A stretch of 64,000 nt of DNA from Syntrophales bacterium (lineage in GTDB: Bacteria; Desulfobacterota; Syntrophia; Syntrophales; PHBD01), in assembly GCA_035363115.1 (NCBI GenBank), contig DAOSEM010000007.1, positions 1 to 64,000 of the forward strand. Reading direction: 5' to 3'. The position numbers and the translations under genes are program-made. The notes below the pieces were generated by a model, which saw only the letters and a list, made by a program, of their open reading frames with translations, searched no databases and had not been told where the DNA came from. Numbering within the stretch: the first letter of the stretch is position 1; the number at the start of each line of letters is the position of its first letter. Positions 44,715-54,790 of this stretch are shown here, one piece after another.

Positions 44715-46694
44715 ATGATGGAGCATCCGATCCTGGACGAAATCCGGGCCCAGATCCGCCGCAAGGGCAAGATCGTATCCGGGGAGCAGGCCGTCGCGAT
44801 CATCCGGGACGGCGACGTCGTTACCACCGGCGGCTTCGTGAGCGCGGGCGTTCCCGAGGATATCCTCATTTTTCTCGAAGAACGCTTCAGGCAGGAGGGC
44901 CACCCCCTGGACCTGACGCTCATCTATGCAGCCGGCCAGGGCGACGGCAAGACCCGGGGCCTGAATCACCTGGGATACGAAGGCCTGATCGGCCGCATCA
45001 TCGGCGGGCACATCGGTCTCGCCCCACAGCTCCAGAGGCTCATCCGGGAGGAGAAGGTCCTCGCCTACAATTTCCCCCAGGGGGTCATCAGCACCCTCTT
45101 CCGCAACCTGGCCGCGCAGAAGCCGGGCCTGCTGTCCTATGTGGGGCTCGGCACCTTCATCGATCCCCGGCTGGACGGCGGCAAGCTGAACGAGAGGACG
45201 AAACGGGAAGGCGAGGACCTGGTGAAGCTGATGGAGATCGAGGGACGGGAGATCCTCTTTTACAAGCTGCCCCCGATCGATGTGGCCATCATCCGGGGTA
45301 CGACCGCCGATACGGACGGGAACATCACCATGGAAAGGGAGGCCCTCACGATCGAGATGCTGGCCCAGGCCATGGCCGCGAAGAACTGCGGCGGCTTTGT
45401 CATCGCGCAGGTGGAGCGGATCGCCGACCGGCACACCATGAACCCGAAGAGCGTCAAGGTCCCCGGCATCATGGTGGACTGCGTCGTGGTTGCCAGGCCC
45501 GAGAACCACAAGCTGACGTTCCTGGAACCGTACAACCCCGGATTCACGGGCGAGATCCGCGTGCCCATGGCCTCCGTTCCGCCCATGGATCAGGGGCCGC
45601 GCAAGGTGATCGCCCGGCGCGCCGCTTTCGAGCTTCGGCCCAACCAGGTGGTGAATCTCGGCATCGGGATGCCCGAGGGGGTCGCCCGTATCGCCAACGA
45701 AGAGGGCATCCTGGACCTGCTCACGCTGACGGCGGAGCCGGGCGTGATCGGCGGGATGCCCAACGGCGGCCTCAATTTCGGGACCGGTACGAACATCGAC
45801 GCCCTCATCGACCAGCCCTACCAGTTCGATTTCTACGACGGGGGCGGCCTGGACATTGCCTTCCTCGGCTCCGCGGAGATGGACGAGGCGGGCAATGTCA
45901 ACGTGAGCAAGTTCGGACCCCGGTTCGTCGGACCGGGAGGCTTCATCAACATCAGCCAGAACGCGAAGAAAATCGTTTTCCTCGGCACATTCACGGCGGG
46001 GGGGCTGCAGGTCTCCGTCGTTGACGGCAAGCTTCGGATCGACACGGAGGGGCGGGAGCAGAAGTTCGTCAAGCAGGTGGAGCAGATCACCTTCAGCGGC
46101 AGATACGCCGCCCTGAGGCGTCAGCCCGTCCTCTACGTCACGGAGCGGTGCGTCTTCAGCCTCACGCAGGACGGGATGGAACTGGTCGAGATCGCCCCCG
46201 GGGTCGATTTGGACAGGGACATTCTTTCCAGGATGGGCTTCCGGCCGGTGATGAAGACGCCCCCAAGGCTCATGGACCCGCGGATCTTCGGCGTCGCGCC
46301 CATGGGGATCATCCGGGAGCTCCTGGATATCCCGATCGAAGACCGGCTGGTGTACGATGCCCGGGAAAACACGTTCTACGTGAATTTCGAGAATTTCTAC
46401 GTGAAGTCCGTCGAGCAGATCCGCGGCATCCAGGATCATGTCGAGAGCATGCTGAAGCCGCTGGGAAAGAAGGTCTACACCATCGTCAACTACGACAACT
46501 TCAACATCCTTCCCGAGCTCGTGGACGAGTACGCGGAGATGGTCAAGTACGTGATGCAGTTCTACGAGAAGGTGACCCGCTACACCACCAGCACGTTTCT
46601 ACGCATGAAGCTTGGCGACGAGCTGGCAAAACGGGACGTGGCGCCCCATCTCTACGAATCGAAGGACGAGGCCCGCCGCCTCCTCAAGGAATAG
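44715..46694 (+). CDS. Propionate/acetoacetate-type CoA-transferase with extra C-terminal domain
   Basis: 659 residues. A class I CoA-transferase with alpha and beta parts in one chain (YdiF/Pct-like). The alpha part carries GDVVTTGGFVSAGVPEDIL, the beta part LGIGMPEGVARIANEEG and the catalytic glutamate in TAEPGVIGGMPNGGLNFG. Residues ~530-659 exceed the E. coli YdiF length by more than 100 and include ENFYVKSVEQIRGIQDHVES and KKVYTIVNYDNFNILPELV, an alpha/beta module with STAS-like look. A strong AGGAGGTG precedes the ATG. Substrate unknown; adjacent to the ADP-forming synthetase on the other strand. Confidence 0.9.
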   Translation: MMEHPILDEIRAQIRRKGKIVSGEQAVAIIRDGDVVTTGGFVSAGVPEDILIFLEERFRQEGHPLDLTLIYAAGQGDGKTRGLNHLGYEGLIGRIIGGHIGLAPQLQRLIREEKVLAYNFPQGVISTLFRNLAAQKPGLLSYVGLGTFIDPRLDGGKLNERTKREGEDLVKLMEIEGREILFYKLPPIDVAIIRGTTADTDGNITMEREALTIEMLAQAMAAKNCGGFVIAQVERIADRHTMNPKSVKVPGIMVDCVVVARPENHKLTFLEPYNPGFTGEIRVPMASVPPMDQGPRKVIARRAAFELRPNQVVNLGIGMPEGVARIANEEGILDLLTLTAEPGVIGGMPNGGLNFGTGTNIDALIDQPYQFDFYDGGGLDIAFLGSAEMDEAGNVNVSKFGPRFVGPGGFINISQNAKKIVFLGTFTAGGLQVSVVDGKLRIDTEGREQKFVKQVEQITFSGRYAALRRQPVLYVTERCVFSLTQDGMELVEIAPGVDLDRDILSRMGFRPVMKTPPRLMDPRIFGVAPMGIIRELLDIPIEDRLVYDARENTFYVNFENFYVKSVEQIRGIQDHVESMLKPLGKKVYTIVNYDNFNILPELVDEYAEMVKYVMQFYEKVTRYTTSTFLRMKLGDELAKRDVAPHLYESKDEARRLLKE

Positions 46695-46735
46695 GCGCCG
46701 CATTATCCCCGGGATCGGAGGATCGGGACGACCGG

Positions 46736-48838
46736 TCAGCGGGATCCGTGCCAGACGATCCGCGCGTCCACGGCGAGGCAGCCCTCCGCGGAGGCCATCA
46801 GGGGGTTGATGTCCAGCTCGGCGATGTCCGGGATCTCCAGGGCCAGGAAGGACAGGCGCTCCAGGACGTCCACCAGGGCCTTCCGGTCGGCTCCCGGGCG
46901 GCCCCGGGTTCCCTCGATCAGCGGGGCGCTCTTCAGGGAGCGGAGCATCTCCTCCGCTTCCTCCGCATCGACAGGAGCCAGGACGCGGCTTACGTCGCGG
47001 AAGACCTCCGCGTGGATGCCCCCCAGGCCGCAGGCGACAACCGGGCCGAACTGGGGATCCCGCTTGATTCCCAGGAGGATCTCCAGGCCGGGGGCCTGCT
47101 CCTGGATCTGGACGGCCTCCACGGCCGTACCCGGGCTGCGGCGCCGGACGTTCTCCAGGAGCCGCTCGTAGGCGTCGGCCAGCTCTTCGGGCCGGGCGAT
47201 GCCGGGGATGACGCCGTTCCACTCGGTCTTGTGAAGGAAGGCGTCCCCCGCCAGTTTCAGGACCACGGGGTAGCGAAAGCGGGGGGCCAGGGCCTCCAGT
47301 TCGGAGCGGCCGGCCGCAATGGCTCCCTGCGCTGCCGGGATCCCGAAGGCCTTCAGGACCGCCAGGGCGTCTTCGCCGAGAAGGAATCCACGCTCCCGTC
47401 CTTTCGCGAGGAGCGGATCGAGGACGGATCGATCCACCGGGAATGATCGCGGGTGGGGCTCCCTCCGGTTTTTCGCCTCGTGCCAGCGCCGGCAGAAGGA
47501 GAGGGCCTGGACCGACTGCTCGATCGTGGGGAAGCAGCCGATTCCCGGGATGGCCTCGTAGCGGTCCAGAAAGGGCTCCACGTCGATGTAAACCCACATG
47601 GCCACGGGTTTCCCGTTGCCTGCTTCCCGCCGGGATCGTTCACACACCTCCACAAGATTCATGGACTGGTGAAGCGGGGAGACCGTGGCCGGCAGGATGA
47701 CCATGACACCGTCCACGCCGGGGTCCCGAAGGAAACCCGTCAGGGCCTTGCCGAAGGCACCCGGGTAGTCGCCGCCGATCATGCCGATGGGCCAGATGTC
47801 CAGGGGGTTGCCGACGCCGATCCAGTCGGGGATCCCCTGCTTCAACTCCTTCGCCAGACCTTCGGGGAGATTCGCCAGGGTGAGCCCCAGGGGCTCGCAG
47901 GCGTCGACCACCATGATGCCGCCCGCCCCGGTGATCGTCAGGACGGCGATGCGGGGGCCTTTCATTTCACCCAGCAAGAGGAGGGCATGGACGGCGTCGG
48001 TCAGCTCGGAGCCGTCGTTCACCCGGATGATCCCCGTCCGGCGGAAGGCCGCCTCGAAGACGGCGTCTTCCCCCACAAGGGAGCCCGTGTGGGAGAGGGC
48101 CGCCCGCGCCCCTGCCCGGGTGCGCCCCGACTTGAAGACCAGGACGGGCTTCCGGCGGGTGATCCGGGCTGCCGTTTCCAGGAACGCCGCGCCCCGGGAG
48201 ACGCCCTCCATGTAAATGAAAATGATCTCCGTTTCCGGGTCATCTTCCAGGTATTCCAAAGCGTCCACGACGTCCACGTCGGCGCCGTTGCCGATGTCGA
48301 TGGCCTTTCCCCAGTGCCGGTAGCCCATGTTCGGGGCTGCCATCTGGATGAAGCCCGTCTGGGCGATGACGGAGACGGGCGGGTAGGCCCGGGGGCGCTC
48401 CGTGTCCATGAAGGCCGTGGTGAAGTTTCTGAAGTTGTTCAGGATTCCCATCGTGTTCGGACCCAGGACCCGGACTCCAGCCTCCCGGGCGGTCCGGACG
48501 ATCTCCTCCTGCATCGCCTTTCCCTGTTCGTCGGCGTCGGAGAAGCCCTGGGTGATGACGACGACCCGGTCGATGCCGGCGCGGATGCAGTCCCGAAGGG
48601 CAGGAAGGACGCGGTCCCGGCCGGTGGAGATGACCGCCAGGTCCGCCCGTTCGGGGAGGTCCAGGACGCTCTTGTAGGCTTTCAGTCCGTAGATCTCTTC
48701 GGCGTTGGGGTTGATGGGGTAGAGGCGGCCTTCATAGCCGTAGCGGAGCATGGTCTCGGCGTTGTTGTAGCTGTCGGGGCCCGCGGACCGGGGGACGCCG
48801 ATCAGGGCGACGGAGCGCGGCTCCAGGAATTTCTTCAT
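46736..48838 (-). CDS. ADP-forming acyl-CoA synthetase (acetate-CoA ligase type)
   Basis: 700 residues. Converts acyl-CoA, ADP and phosphate to acid, CoA and ATP. The N-terminal CoA-binding domain begins [21 protein letters not shown]; the catalytic histidine region is [19 protein letters not shown]; the C-terminal ATP-grasp half carries [32 protein letters not shown] and LDINPLMA. Alpha and beta are fused, as in many anaerobes. The start overlaps the stop of gcvPB by four bases (ATGA at 48835-48838), which ties it to glycine cleavage. Acetate, propionate or branched acids could be substrates. Confidence 0.92.
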   Translation of the reverse strand: MKKFLEPRSVALIGVPRSAGPDSYNNAETMLRYGYEGRLYPINPNAEEIYGLKAYKSVLDLPERADLAVISTGRDRVLPALRDCIRAGIDRVVVITQGFSDADEQGKAMQEEIVRTAREAGVRVLGPNTMGILNNFRNFTTAFMDTERPRAYPPVSVIAQTGFIQMAAPNMGYRHWGKAIDIGNGADVDVVDALEYLEDDPETEIIFIYMEGVSRGAAFLETAARITRRKPVLVFKSGRTRAGARAALSHTGSLVGEDAVFEAAFRRTGIIRVNDGSELTDAVHALLLLGEMKGPRIAVLTITGAGGIMVVDACEPLGLTLANLPEGLAKELKQGIPDWIGVGNPLDIWPIGMIGGDYPGAFGKALTGFLRDPGVDGVMVILPATVSPLHQSMNLVEVCERSRREAGNGKPVAMWVYIDVEPFLDRYEAIPGIGCFPTIEQSVQALSFCRRWHEAKNRREPHPRSFPVDRSVLDPLLAKGRERGFLLGEDALAVLKAFGIPAAQGAIAAGRSELEALAPRFRYPVVLKLAGDAFLHKTEWNGVIPGIARPEELADAYERLLENVRRRSPGTAVEAVQIQEQAPGLEILLGIKRDPQFGPVVACGLGGIHAEVFRDVSRVLAPVDAEEAEEMLRSLKSAPLIEGTRGRPGADRKALVDVLERLSFLALEIPDIAELDINPLMASAEGCLAVDARIVWHGSR

Positions 48839-50295
48839 GCGGAGGTCTCCGTGGAGGATCGTTTCCAGACGACGTCGGGATCCCGGGCCGCCTTCACCTC
48901 GTCGAGGCGGCGGACCGGTGTCGTGAGCGGGGCCGAGCGGACCTGGTCCGGATTTTCCCGGGCCTCCCCGGCGATGGCGATCATGGCATCGCAGAAGGCG
49001 TCCAGGGTTTCGATGCTTTCCGTCTCGCCCGGCTCGATCATGATCGCCTCGGGAACGATCAGGGGAAAATAGATGGTGGGCGGGTGGAAGCCGTAGTCCA
49101 GGAGGCGCTTGGCCATGTCCGAGGTGTGAACGCCGCTCTCCCGGACCTGGCGGCGACCGGAGAAGACGCATTCATGCATGCAGGTCCGCGGGTACGGGAG
49201 GTCGAAATGGGGTTCGAGGCGTGCCTTCACGTAGTTGGCGTTCAGGACCGCTGTTTCGGCGACGTGCCGGAGCCCCGCCGCCCCGAGGGTCCGGATGTAC
49301 GTATAGGCCTTCACCATGACGCCCGCGTTGCCGTAAAAGGCCCGGACGCGACCGATGGTGTCCGGTGCTTCGGAATCCCACCGGTAGCCTGCATTGGTCA
49401 GGACGACCCGGGGAACGGGCAGGAAGGGGATCAGTTCCTTTGAAACCCCGACGGGTCCGCTTCCGGGCCCCCCGCAACCGTGGGGCGTCGAGAAGGTCTT
49501 GTGCAGGTTGAGCTGGATCACGTCGAATCCGAGATCTCCCGGTCGGGCTATGCCCAGGAAGGCGTTGGCGTTGGCGCCATCTCCGTAGAGGAGTCCCCCC
49601 TGTTCGTGGACGATCGAGGCGACGGCGGCGATGTTCCGCTCGAAGAGCCCCAGGGTGTTCGGGTTCGTCAGCATGAGCCCGGCGACTTCCTCCGTCATGA
49701 GGGACCGCAGATGGTCCAGGTCCACGCCGCCCTCGCCGTTGGATCGGACCGTTGTCACGGAGTAGCCGCAGAGGGCTCCCGAGGCGGGGTTCGTGCCGTG
49801 GGCGGAATCGGGGATCAGGATCCTCGTTCGCTTTTCGCCCCGTTTCTCGAAGTGCTTCTTGATCATCATGACGCCCGTCAGCTCTCCATGAGCGCCCGCG
49901 GCGGGCTGGAGGGCGAAGTCGGCCATGCCGAAGATTTCGGCGAGCGCCTGTTTCAATTCGAAAAGGAGTTGCAGGGTGCCCTGGGCGAAGGCGTCCGGGG
50001 CGTACGGATGGAGGTTGGCGAAACCGGACAGCCTGGCCGTTTCCTCATTGAGCTTGGGATTGTACTTCATGGTGCAGGATCCCAGAGGGTAGAACCCCAG
50101 GTCGACGCCGAAGTTGCGACGGGAGAGGGCCGTGTAGTGGCGGATCAGATCCACCTCCGCCACCTCCGGAAGGTCCACGTCGCCCCGCAGCAGGTCCGGG
50201 TCGATCCATTCCTCCAGGGGCGATGTCGGGACGTCGCTCACCGGAATGGTCGTTGCCTGCCTGCCGGGCCGGCTCTTTTCAAAAATCAGTTCCAT
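48835..50295 (-). CDS. gcvPB: Glycine decarboxylase subunit 2
   Basis: 486 residues, the PLP-carrying half of split P-protein. The Schiff-base lysine is Lys266 in [46 protein letters not shown] and the start [12 protein letters not shown] are family landmarks. Together with GcvPA it decarboxylates glycine and loads the aminomethyl group on the lipoyl arm of GcvH. In this window it is separated from gcvPA by a thioesterase and an EF-hand protein gene, an unusual order. Confidence 0.97.
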   Translation of the reverse strand: MELIFEKSRPGRQATTIPVSDVPTSPLEEWIDPDLLRGDVDLPEVAEVDLIRHYTALSRRNFGVDLGFYPLGSCTMKYNPKLNEETARLSGFANLHPYAPDAFAQGTLQLLFELKQALAEIFGMADFALQPAAGAHGELTGVMMIKKHFEKRGEKRTRILIPDSAHGTNPASGALCGYSVTTVRSNGEGGVDLDHLRSLMTEEVAGLMLTNPNTLGLFERNIAAVASIVHEQGGLLYGDGANANAFLGIARPGDLGFDVIQLNLHKTFSTPHGCGGPGSGPVGVSKELIPFLPVPRVVLTNAGYRWDSEAPDTIGRVRAFYGNAGVMVKAYTYIRTLGAAGLRHVAETAVLNANYVKARLEPHFDLPYPRTCMHECVFSGRRQVRESGVHTSDMAKRLLDYGFHPPTIYFPLIVPEAIMIEPGETESIETLDAFCDAMIAIAGEARENPDQVRSAPLTTPVRRLDEVKAARDPDVVWKRSSTETSA

Positions 50296-50315
50296 GACGG
50301 ATTCCCCTGTTCGTC

Positions 50316-50999
50316 CTACTTCTTTCGAAGGAGCTCGTACTCCTCCCGGTTCAGGTACCCATCGCCGTTCCGGTCGGCATTCCGGAAGGCCTCGGGGGTG
50401 ATGTCCCGGATCCAGATCTTGATTTCCTCGAAGCTGATCTTGCCATCACTGTTGACGTCGATCTGCCCGAAGGTGACCATGGCGTCCATCCGTACGATCC
50501 GGTCCGCCGGCAGGGAGTAGTGGGTCTGAACGATCAGCCAGCTCTTGCCTTTCTTCCGGAGGACCGCTGTCAGGCGGCCGCCGATGTTCCGGTCAGCGCC
50601 GCCAATGATGCAGGAAATTCTGAGATCCGCGGCTACCCAGGCAACGGATCCCTGTGCCCCGGAGGACAGGACGGACCAGCCGATCGACTTGATCTTGTCG
50701 ATGCGGGCGAAGTCCCGGGCGTAGGCCCTGCTCATCGCCTCCCGGCCGATGAACTGCTCGTCGAGGTTCGTACCGATGGCCGTGACGCTGTCGTCGTGAA
50801 GGGCCATGACCCCTTTCAGATCCTTCTTGATATAGAGGTCAATGAACCGGTCGAACGTGAGCATGGCTTCGTCGGCAGTCCTGGAGGAGGCCGCGACGGC
50901 AGCCGGCGGGGCGGCCAGGGCGACCGCCAGGAACAGGAAGGCGGAAAGAAGGGTCAGAGGTAGCCGGTTTTTCCGGATGTTCGATGCCGTTTTCATCAT
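50316..50999 (-). CDS. Exported NTF2-like protein with two EF-hands
   Basis: 227 residues. Signal peptide [20 protein letters not shown] with likely cleavage after AVAA. The middle (~35-160) is an NTF2/SnoaL-like cone: [53 protein letters not shown] and [35 protein letters not shown]. The end carries two EF-hand loops, [12 protein letters not shown] and [12 protein letters not shown], which bind calcium. AGGAGGAC precedes the tandem ATG ATG. Sits inside the gcv operon, 21 bases from gcvPB. Role unknown; the cell site is periplasmic. Confidence 0.82.
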   Translation of the reverse strand: MMKTASNIRKNRLPLTLLSAFLFLAVALAAPPAAVAASSRTADEAMLTFDRFIDLYIKKDLKGVMALHDDSVTAIGTNLDEQFIGREAMSRAYARDFARIDKIKSIGWSVLSSGAQGSVAWVAADLRISCIIGGADRNIGGRLTAVLRKKGKSWLIVQTHYSLPADRIVRMDAMVTFGQIDVNSDGKISFEEIKIWIRDITPEAFRNADRNGDGYLNREEYELLRKK

Positions 51000-51054
51000 G
51001 TCCTCCTTGTTCGCTGGAAATGGTTCGGGGCAGGAAGGGGTCCTCCTCCCCGCG

Positions 51055-51495
51055 TCACGCGGAAATGGTGCGGAACCGCTCCAGGATGGGGCGGTTTTCC
51101 TGGGTCTCCGGGACGGAGACACCGTGGGGAAACGGCCGTCCCTCCCGGTCCACGTGGACGAAGGTCAGGAAGCCGTCCACGAGCAGCCTCATATCGTTCT
51201 GCAGGAACACCTGGATGTAGGCCAGGAGGCTGGTCCGCCCGGCCTTCACGATGCGGCTCTCGTAGCGGATGATGGAGCCGCTGGGCACGGGCTTCTTGAA
51301 CACCAGGCCGTGGATGTTGACGCACAGGACGTTCGCCGGGGAGGTGATGCCCGCGGCGGCGATGAAACCCGCCTCCACGAACCACTCGGCGTTCCGGCCC
51401 GCGAAGAGGGTGCCGTGATGGTTCAGGTCCTCGCTCTTGACAAGCCGGGTGACGACATGGGTGGGAGGCCTGGAATCGTCCATGATTTTTTTCAT
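51055..51495 (-). CDS. Hotdog-fold acyl-CoA thioesterase
   Basis: 146 residues of the 4HBT/YciA type. The long helix in NHHGTLFAGRNAEWFVEAGFIAAA holds the substrate pocket and active-site acid (Glu in place of the usual Asp); ILCVNIHGLVFKKPV-type strands follow, then GSIIRYESRIVKAGRTS. It hydrolyses acyl-CoA to acid and CoA; substrate length cannot be read. It starts directly at the end of gcvPA (51495/51496) and precedes the EF-hand gene, so it is co-expressed with the glycine cleavage genes. Confidence 0.88.
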   Translation of the reverse strand: MKKIMDDSRPPTHVVTRLVKSEDLNHHGTLFAGRNAEWFVEAGFIAAAGITSPANVLCVNIHGLVFKKPVPSGSIIRYESRIVKAGRTSLLAYIQVFLQNDMRLLVDGFLTFVHVDREGRPFPHGVSVPETQENRPILERFRTISA

Positions 51496-52842
51496 TTATG
51501 AGTCGGAGTTCCGAGCGCCGGCCAGAATCTCCGCCGCTCTTTCCATATCACCCCTGGAGAGCATCTCCGTTGCACAGAAGAGCAGGCAGCCCTCCAGCTC
51601 CGGGTATTCCCGCCCCAGCTCGAAGCCACCGACGATCCCCTCCCTTTCGAGGGCCTCATTGGCGCCCCGGGGGTCCGGGCTGCGGAGCACGAATTCGTTG
51701 AACACGGGGCCGCTGAAGATGGGCTTCCAGCCCGGCAACCCGAGGAGAAGATCCTTCAGGAAGAGGGCTTTCCAGGCATTCAGCTCGGCCAGCTTTTTCA
51801 GGTTCTTCCCCAGGCTTGCGAGATAGACCGAGGCGGCGAGAGCGCATAGCGCCTCATTGGAGCATATGTTGGAGGTGGCCTTCTCCCGGCGGATGTGCTG
51901 CTCCCTTGTCTGGAGGGTCAGGACGAAGGCGCGTTTCCCGTCCCGATCCACCGTGGCCCCGGCGAGGCGCCCCGGAATCTTGCGCAGCAGCTTTTCCGAG
52001 GCGGCGAAGATCCCCAGGTAGGGGCCTCCGTAGGCCATGGGGTTGCCGAAGCTCTGCCCCTCTCCCGCGACGATGTCCGCCCCCGATGCCCCGGGGGGCT
52101 TCAGGAGACCCAGCGACAGGGCCTCGGTGAATCCGGCGACGAGGAGCGCGCCGTGGCGATGGACCGCCGGCTCGAGATCGGAGAGGTCCTCGATGACCCC
52201 GAAGAAGTTGGGGGATTGGAGAACGACTGCCGCCGTCCGTTCGTCGACGGCTTCCCGCAGCGCTTTCCCGTCGACCCGGCCGTCGGCGCCGAAAGGGACC
52301 TCCGCCACATCGTACCCGTTCGCCCAGGCGTAGGTGGAGAGTACCCGGCGATACTCGGGGTGGACGGAGCGGGCCGCGACGATCCGGTTCCGTCCCAGGG
52401 TCTTGGCGGCCAGGACCGCCGCTTCCGCGACGGCGGAGGCACCGTCGTACATGGATGCGTTGGCCACCCGCATTCCCGTCAGGCCGGCGATCATGGTCTG
52501 GTATTCGTAGATGGCCTGGAGAATGCCCTGGCTGATCTCCGCCTGGTAGGGCGTGTAGGCGGTGTAAAATTCGGAACGGCCCGTTACGTGGCCCACGACG
52601 GCGGGAATGTAGTGCCGGTAAGCGCCCGCCCCGGCGAGGACGATGCGGCCCGGACGATTCCGGGATGCTATCTCCTCCAGAATGGAGAAGGCCTCCTGCT
52701 CCGCCAGGGGCGGCGGCAGGTTCAGGGGGGCCTTCAGGCGGAAAGGTTCCGGGATGTCGGAAAACAGATCCTCCACCGAGGCGACGCCGATGGTCTCCAG
52801 CATCCGCCGCCGGTCCTGCTCTGTGTGGGGCACGTATTCCAT
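51496..52842 (-). CDS. gcvPA: Glycine decarboxylase subunit 1
   Basis: 448 residues, the N-terminal-type half of split P-protein. Landmarks are YVPHTEQDRRRMLETIG at the start, FYTAYTPYQAEISQGILQAIYEYQTMI, NASMYDGASAVAEAAV and CSNEALCALAASVYL near the end. It pairs with GcvPB to form the active enzyme. The repeats C and D occupy the ~360 bases between it and gcvH, so the operon may be punctuated there. The start is preceded by GGACGGTGCC, a poor ribosome site. Confidence 0.96.
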   Translation of the reverse strand: MEYVPHTEQDRRRMLETIGVASVEDLFSDIPEPFRLKAPLNLPPPLAEQEAFSILEEIASRNRPGRIVLAGAGAYRHYIPAVVGHVTGRSEFYTAYTPYQAEISQGILQAIYEYQTMIAGLTGMRVANASMYDGASAVAEAAVLAAKTLGRNRIVAARSVHPEYRRVLSTYAWANGYDVAEVPFGADGRVDGKALREAVDERTAAVVLQSPNFFGVIEDLSDLEPAVHRHGALLVAGFTEALSLGLLKPPGASGADIVAGEGQSFGNPMAYGGPYLGIFAASEKLLRKIPGRLAGATVDRDGKRAFVLTLQTREQHIRREKATSNICSNEALCALAASVYLASLGKNLKKLAELNAWKALFLKDLLLGLPGWKPIFSGPVFNEFVLRSPDPRGANEALEREGIVGGFELGREYPELEGCLLFCATEMLSRGDMERAAEILAGARNSDS

Positions 52843-52943
52843 GGCACCGTCCTGAGAGGGGTTTCCGCTTCTTTTAGCTGTCGTGCTTCGCCGTTTCCAT
52901 TCCTCGTCTTTGTCCGAAGAAGCCAGTAGTGAAACGGTCTTTC

Positions 52944-53065
52944 AGGCTGTTCAAAAGGGGTCGGATGCAAGGCGCCCGAAGTTCCGGGCCGTGAAGCGTA
53001 CTTTTTCGTACGTCGAACGGCAGGGGACGAGGGCAACGCAGCAGGCAGCCCTTTTTCAACAGCCT
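52944..53065 (+). repeat. Hairpin repeat copy C
   Basis: A 122-base element with ends AGGCTGTTCAAAAGGGG and CCCTTTTTCAACAGCCT. The centre is GCGTACTTTTTCGTACG, so both arms of the inner hairpin changed together compared with the other copies. Same orientation as B and D; copy D begins 20 bases later. Confidence 0.85.
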
Positions 53066-53085
53066 GGTTGTGAACCGATCCTCTG

Positions 53086-53206
53086 GGCTGTTCAAAAAGG
53101 GTTGAATGCAAGGCTCCCGAAGTCTCGATCCGCGAGTCGTACCCCTCGGTACGTCGAGCGGTGAGAGACGAGGGGAACGCAGCAGGCAGCCCTTTTTCAA
53201 CAGCCT
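53086..53206 (+). repeat. Hairpin repeat copy D
   Basis: A 121-base element with ends GGCTGTTCAAAAAGGG and CCCTTTTTCAACAGCCT and the centre CGTACCCCTCGGTACG. Its last two bases form part of the gcvH stop codon (TAG on the minus strand, 53205-53207). Confidence 0.85.
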
Positions 53207-53603
53207 AGTGTGGTTCCTGCAGGATCATCTCGCTGTACGCCGCCGCGTCCATCAGCCCGTCCAGTTCCGACGGATCGTCCATTTTGATCCTGGCGATCCA
53301 CCCCTCGCCGAAGGCGTCCTGGTTGACCAGCTCGGGCCTGCTTTCCAGTTCGGAATTGATGGCGATGACCTCGCCGCTTACGGGGGCGTAGATGTCGGAG
53401 ACGGATTTCACCGATTCCACCACGGCGAAGGCCTCCGCCTGGCGGACCTTTCTGCCCGTCTGCGGCAGCTCTACAAAGACGATGTCCGTCAACATCTCCT
53501 GGGCATAGTCGGTGATGCCCACCGTGACCGTTCCGTCAGGCCCCGCGAGGGCCCATTCGTGCTCCCGGGAGTATCTGCGATCCGTCGGATTCGGTTTGGC
53601 CAT
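53205..53603 (-). CDS. gcvH: Glycine cleavage system H protein
   Basis: 132 residues. A single lipoyl domain shuttling the aminomethyl group. The lipoylated lysine is Lys66 in VVESVKSVSDIYAP, and the N-terminal RRYSREHEWA opens the family. The length is normal, ending AYSEMILQEPH, so repeat D supplied the stop without a clear truncation. It starts 9 bases after gcvT. Confidence 0.97.
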   Translation of the reverse strand: MAKPNPTDRRYSREHEWALAGPDGTVTVGITDYAQEMLTDIVFVELPQTGRKVRQAEAFAVVESVKSVSDIYAPVSGEVIAINSELESRPELVNQDAFGEGWIARIKMDDPSELDGLMDAAAYSEMILQEPH

Positions 53604-53612
53604 AGGTGCTCC

Positions 53613-54731
53613 TTATAGAAAGGTGTTGTAGAATTCGTTTTTCTTTTCCTTCCGGTAGAAGGGAAGCGGGACCACGGTCGCCCGGGCCTCGCTCTGCCGG
53701 ATCAGGATCGTGAGCGGGGTTCCCGGCTCGCGGCAATCGGGAGGGACGAAGGCCAATCCCACGGCCCGTTGCAGGGTCGGCGCAAAGGTGCCGGAGGTTA
53801 CGTCGCCGATGACCGCGCCGTCCCGGAAGACCTGGTATCCGTGGCGGGCGATCCCCCGGTCTTCCATCCGGAATCCCACCAGTTTGCGGCGAATTCCTTC
53901 CTGCTTCTGCCTGGCCAGGGCGTCGCGGCCGACGAAGTCCTTCTCGAGGTTCACCAGCCAGCCATAGACGACCTCGTAAGGGGTGACGCCCTCGCACATC
54001 TCGTTCCCGTAGAGCATCATCCCCGCTTCCAGGCGAAGCGTGTCGCGGGCGCCCAGCCCGGCAGGCCGGATCCCCTGAACCCGGCCGGTGTCGAGAAGGA
54101 GGTCCCAGACGCTCCCCGCCTCTTCCGACGCCATATAGACTTCGAAGCCGTCCTCGCCGGTGTAGCCGCTCCGGGAGATCACAGCCGGGACGGACCCGAC
54201 GGACGTTTCCAGGAACGTGTAATAGGACAGCGGCTTGAGAAGAACCGGAACGAGTTCCTGAAGAATCCCCTCCGCCCGGGGTCCCTGGATGTCGATCTTG
54301 CCGATGGCGTCGCTCCGATCGATGATGTCGACCTGGTGACCCGTTCGTTCCCGCAGATTCAGGAGCCAGCGGCAATCCTTTTCCCGGGTGGAGGCGTTGG
54401 TCACCAGCCGGTACCGGTCCATGCCGAAACGGTATACCGTCAGGTCGTCCAGGATCCCGCCCTTCTCATTCACAAGAAGGCTAAGGCGCATCTGGCCCGT
54501 CTCGAGCGGGGCCAGGTCGCGGGTCAGAGCCATCTGGAGGAACGGCAGTGCATCGGGGCCCGATACGTCGATCTCGCCCATGTGACAGGTGTCGAACAGG
54601 GTAACCCGCTCCCGTGTTGCATGGTGCTCTTCGATGACGTTAGTGTACTGGACCGGCATGGCCCAGCCCCCGAAATCGATGATCCGGGCCTTGAGGGCTT
54701 CATGGCGGCTGAAGAGAGGGGTTCTGTTCAT
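53613..54731 (-). CDS. gcvT: Glycine cleavage system T protein (aminomethyltransferase)
   Basis: 372 residues. Transfers the methylene group from the H protein to tetrahydrofolate, releasing ammonia. N-terminal LFSRHEALKARIIDFGGWAMPVQY, then ALTRDLAPLETGQMRLSLLVNEKGGILDDLTVYR, and the folate/substrate motif SRSGYTGEDGFEVY are all typical. First gcv gene of the operon, preceded by a zinc-ribbon protein gene 60 bases upstream. No glycine riboswitch was recognised in front of it. Confidence 0.96.
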   Translation of the reverse strand: MNRTPLFSRHEALKARIIDFGGWAMPVQYTNVIEEHHATRERVTLFDTCHMGEIDVSGPDALPFLQMALTRDLAPLETGQMRLSLLVNEKGGILDDLTVYRFGMDRYRLVTNASTREKDCRWLLNLRERTGHQVDIIDRSDAIGKIDIQGPRAEGILQELVPVLLKPLSYYTFLETSVGSVPAVISRSGYTGEDGFEVYMASEEAGSVWDLLLDTGRVQGIRPAGLGARDTLRLEAGMMLYGNEMCEGVTPYEVVYGWLVNLEKDFVGRDALARQKQEGIRRKLVGFRMEDRGIARHGYQVFRDGAVIGDVTSGTFAPTLQRAVGLAFVPPDCREPGTPLTILIRQSEARATVVPLPFYRKEKKNEFYNTFL

Positions 54732-54790
54732 GGCTCGTTCCTGAAAGGCTTTTGTTCGGAATGTCGGCGGCGCATGGTCGGAGCCCGCCG

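Noticed and set aside
39632..53206. CRISPR array or insertion sequence as source of the repeats
   Set aside because: The repeats are ~120 bp, only four in two separated pairs, without unique spacers of even length beyond 20 bases and without a transposase or cas gene near.
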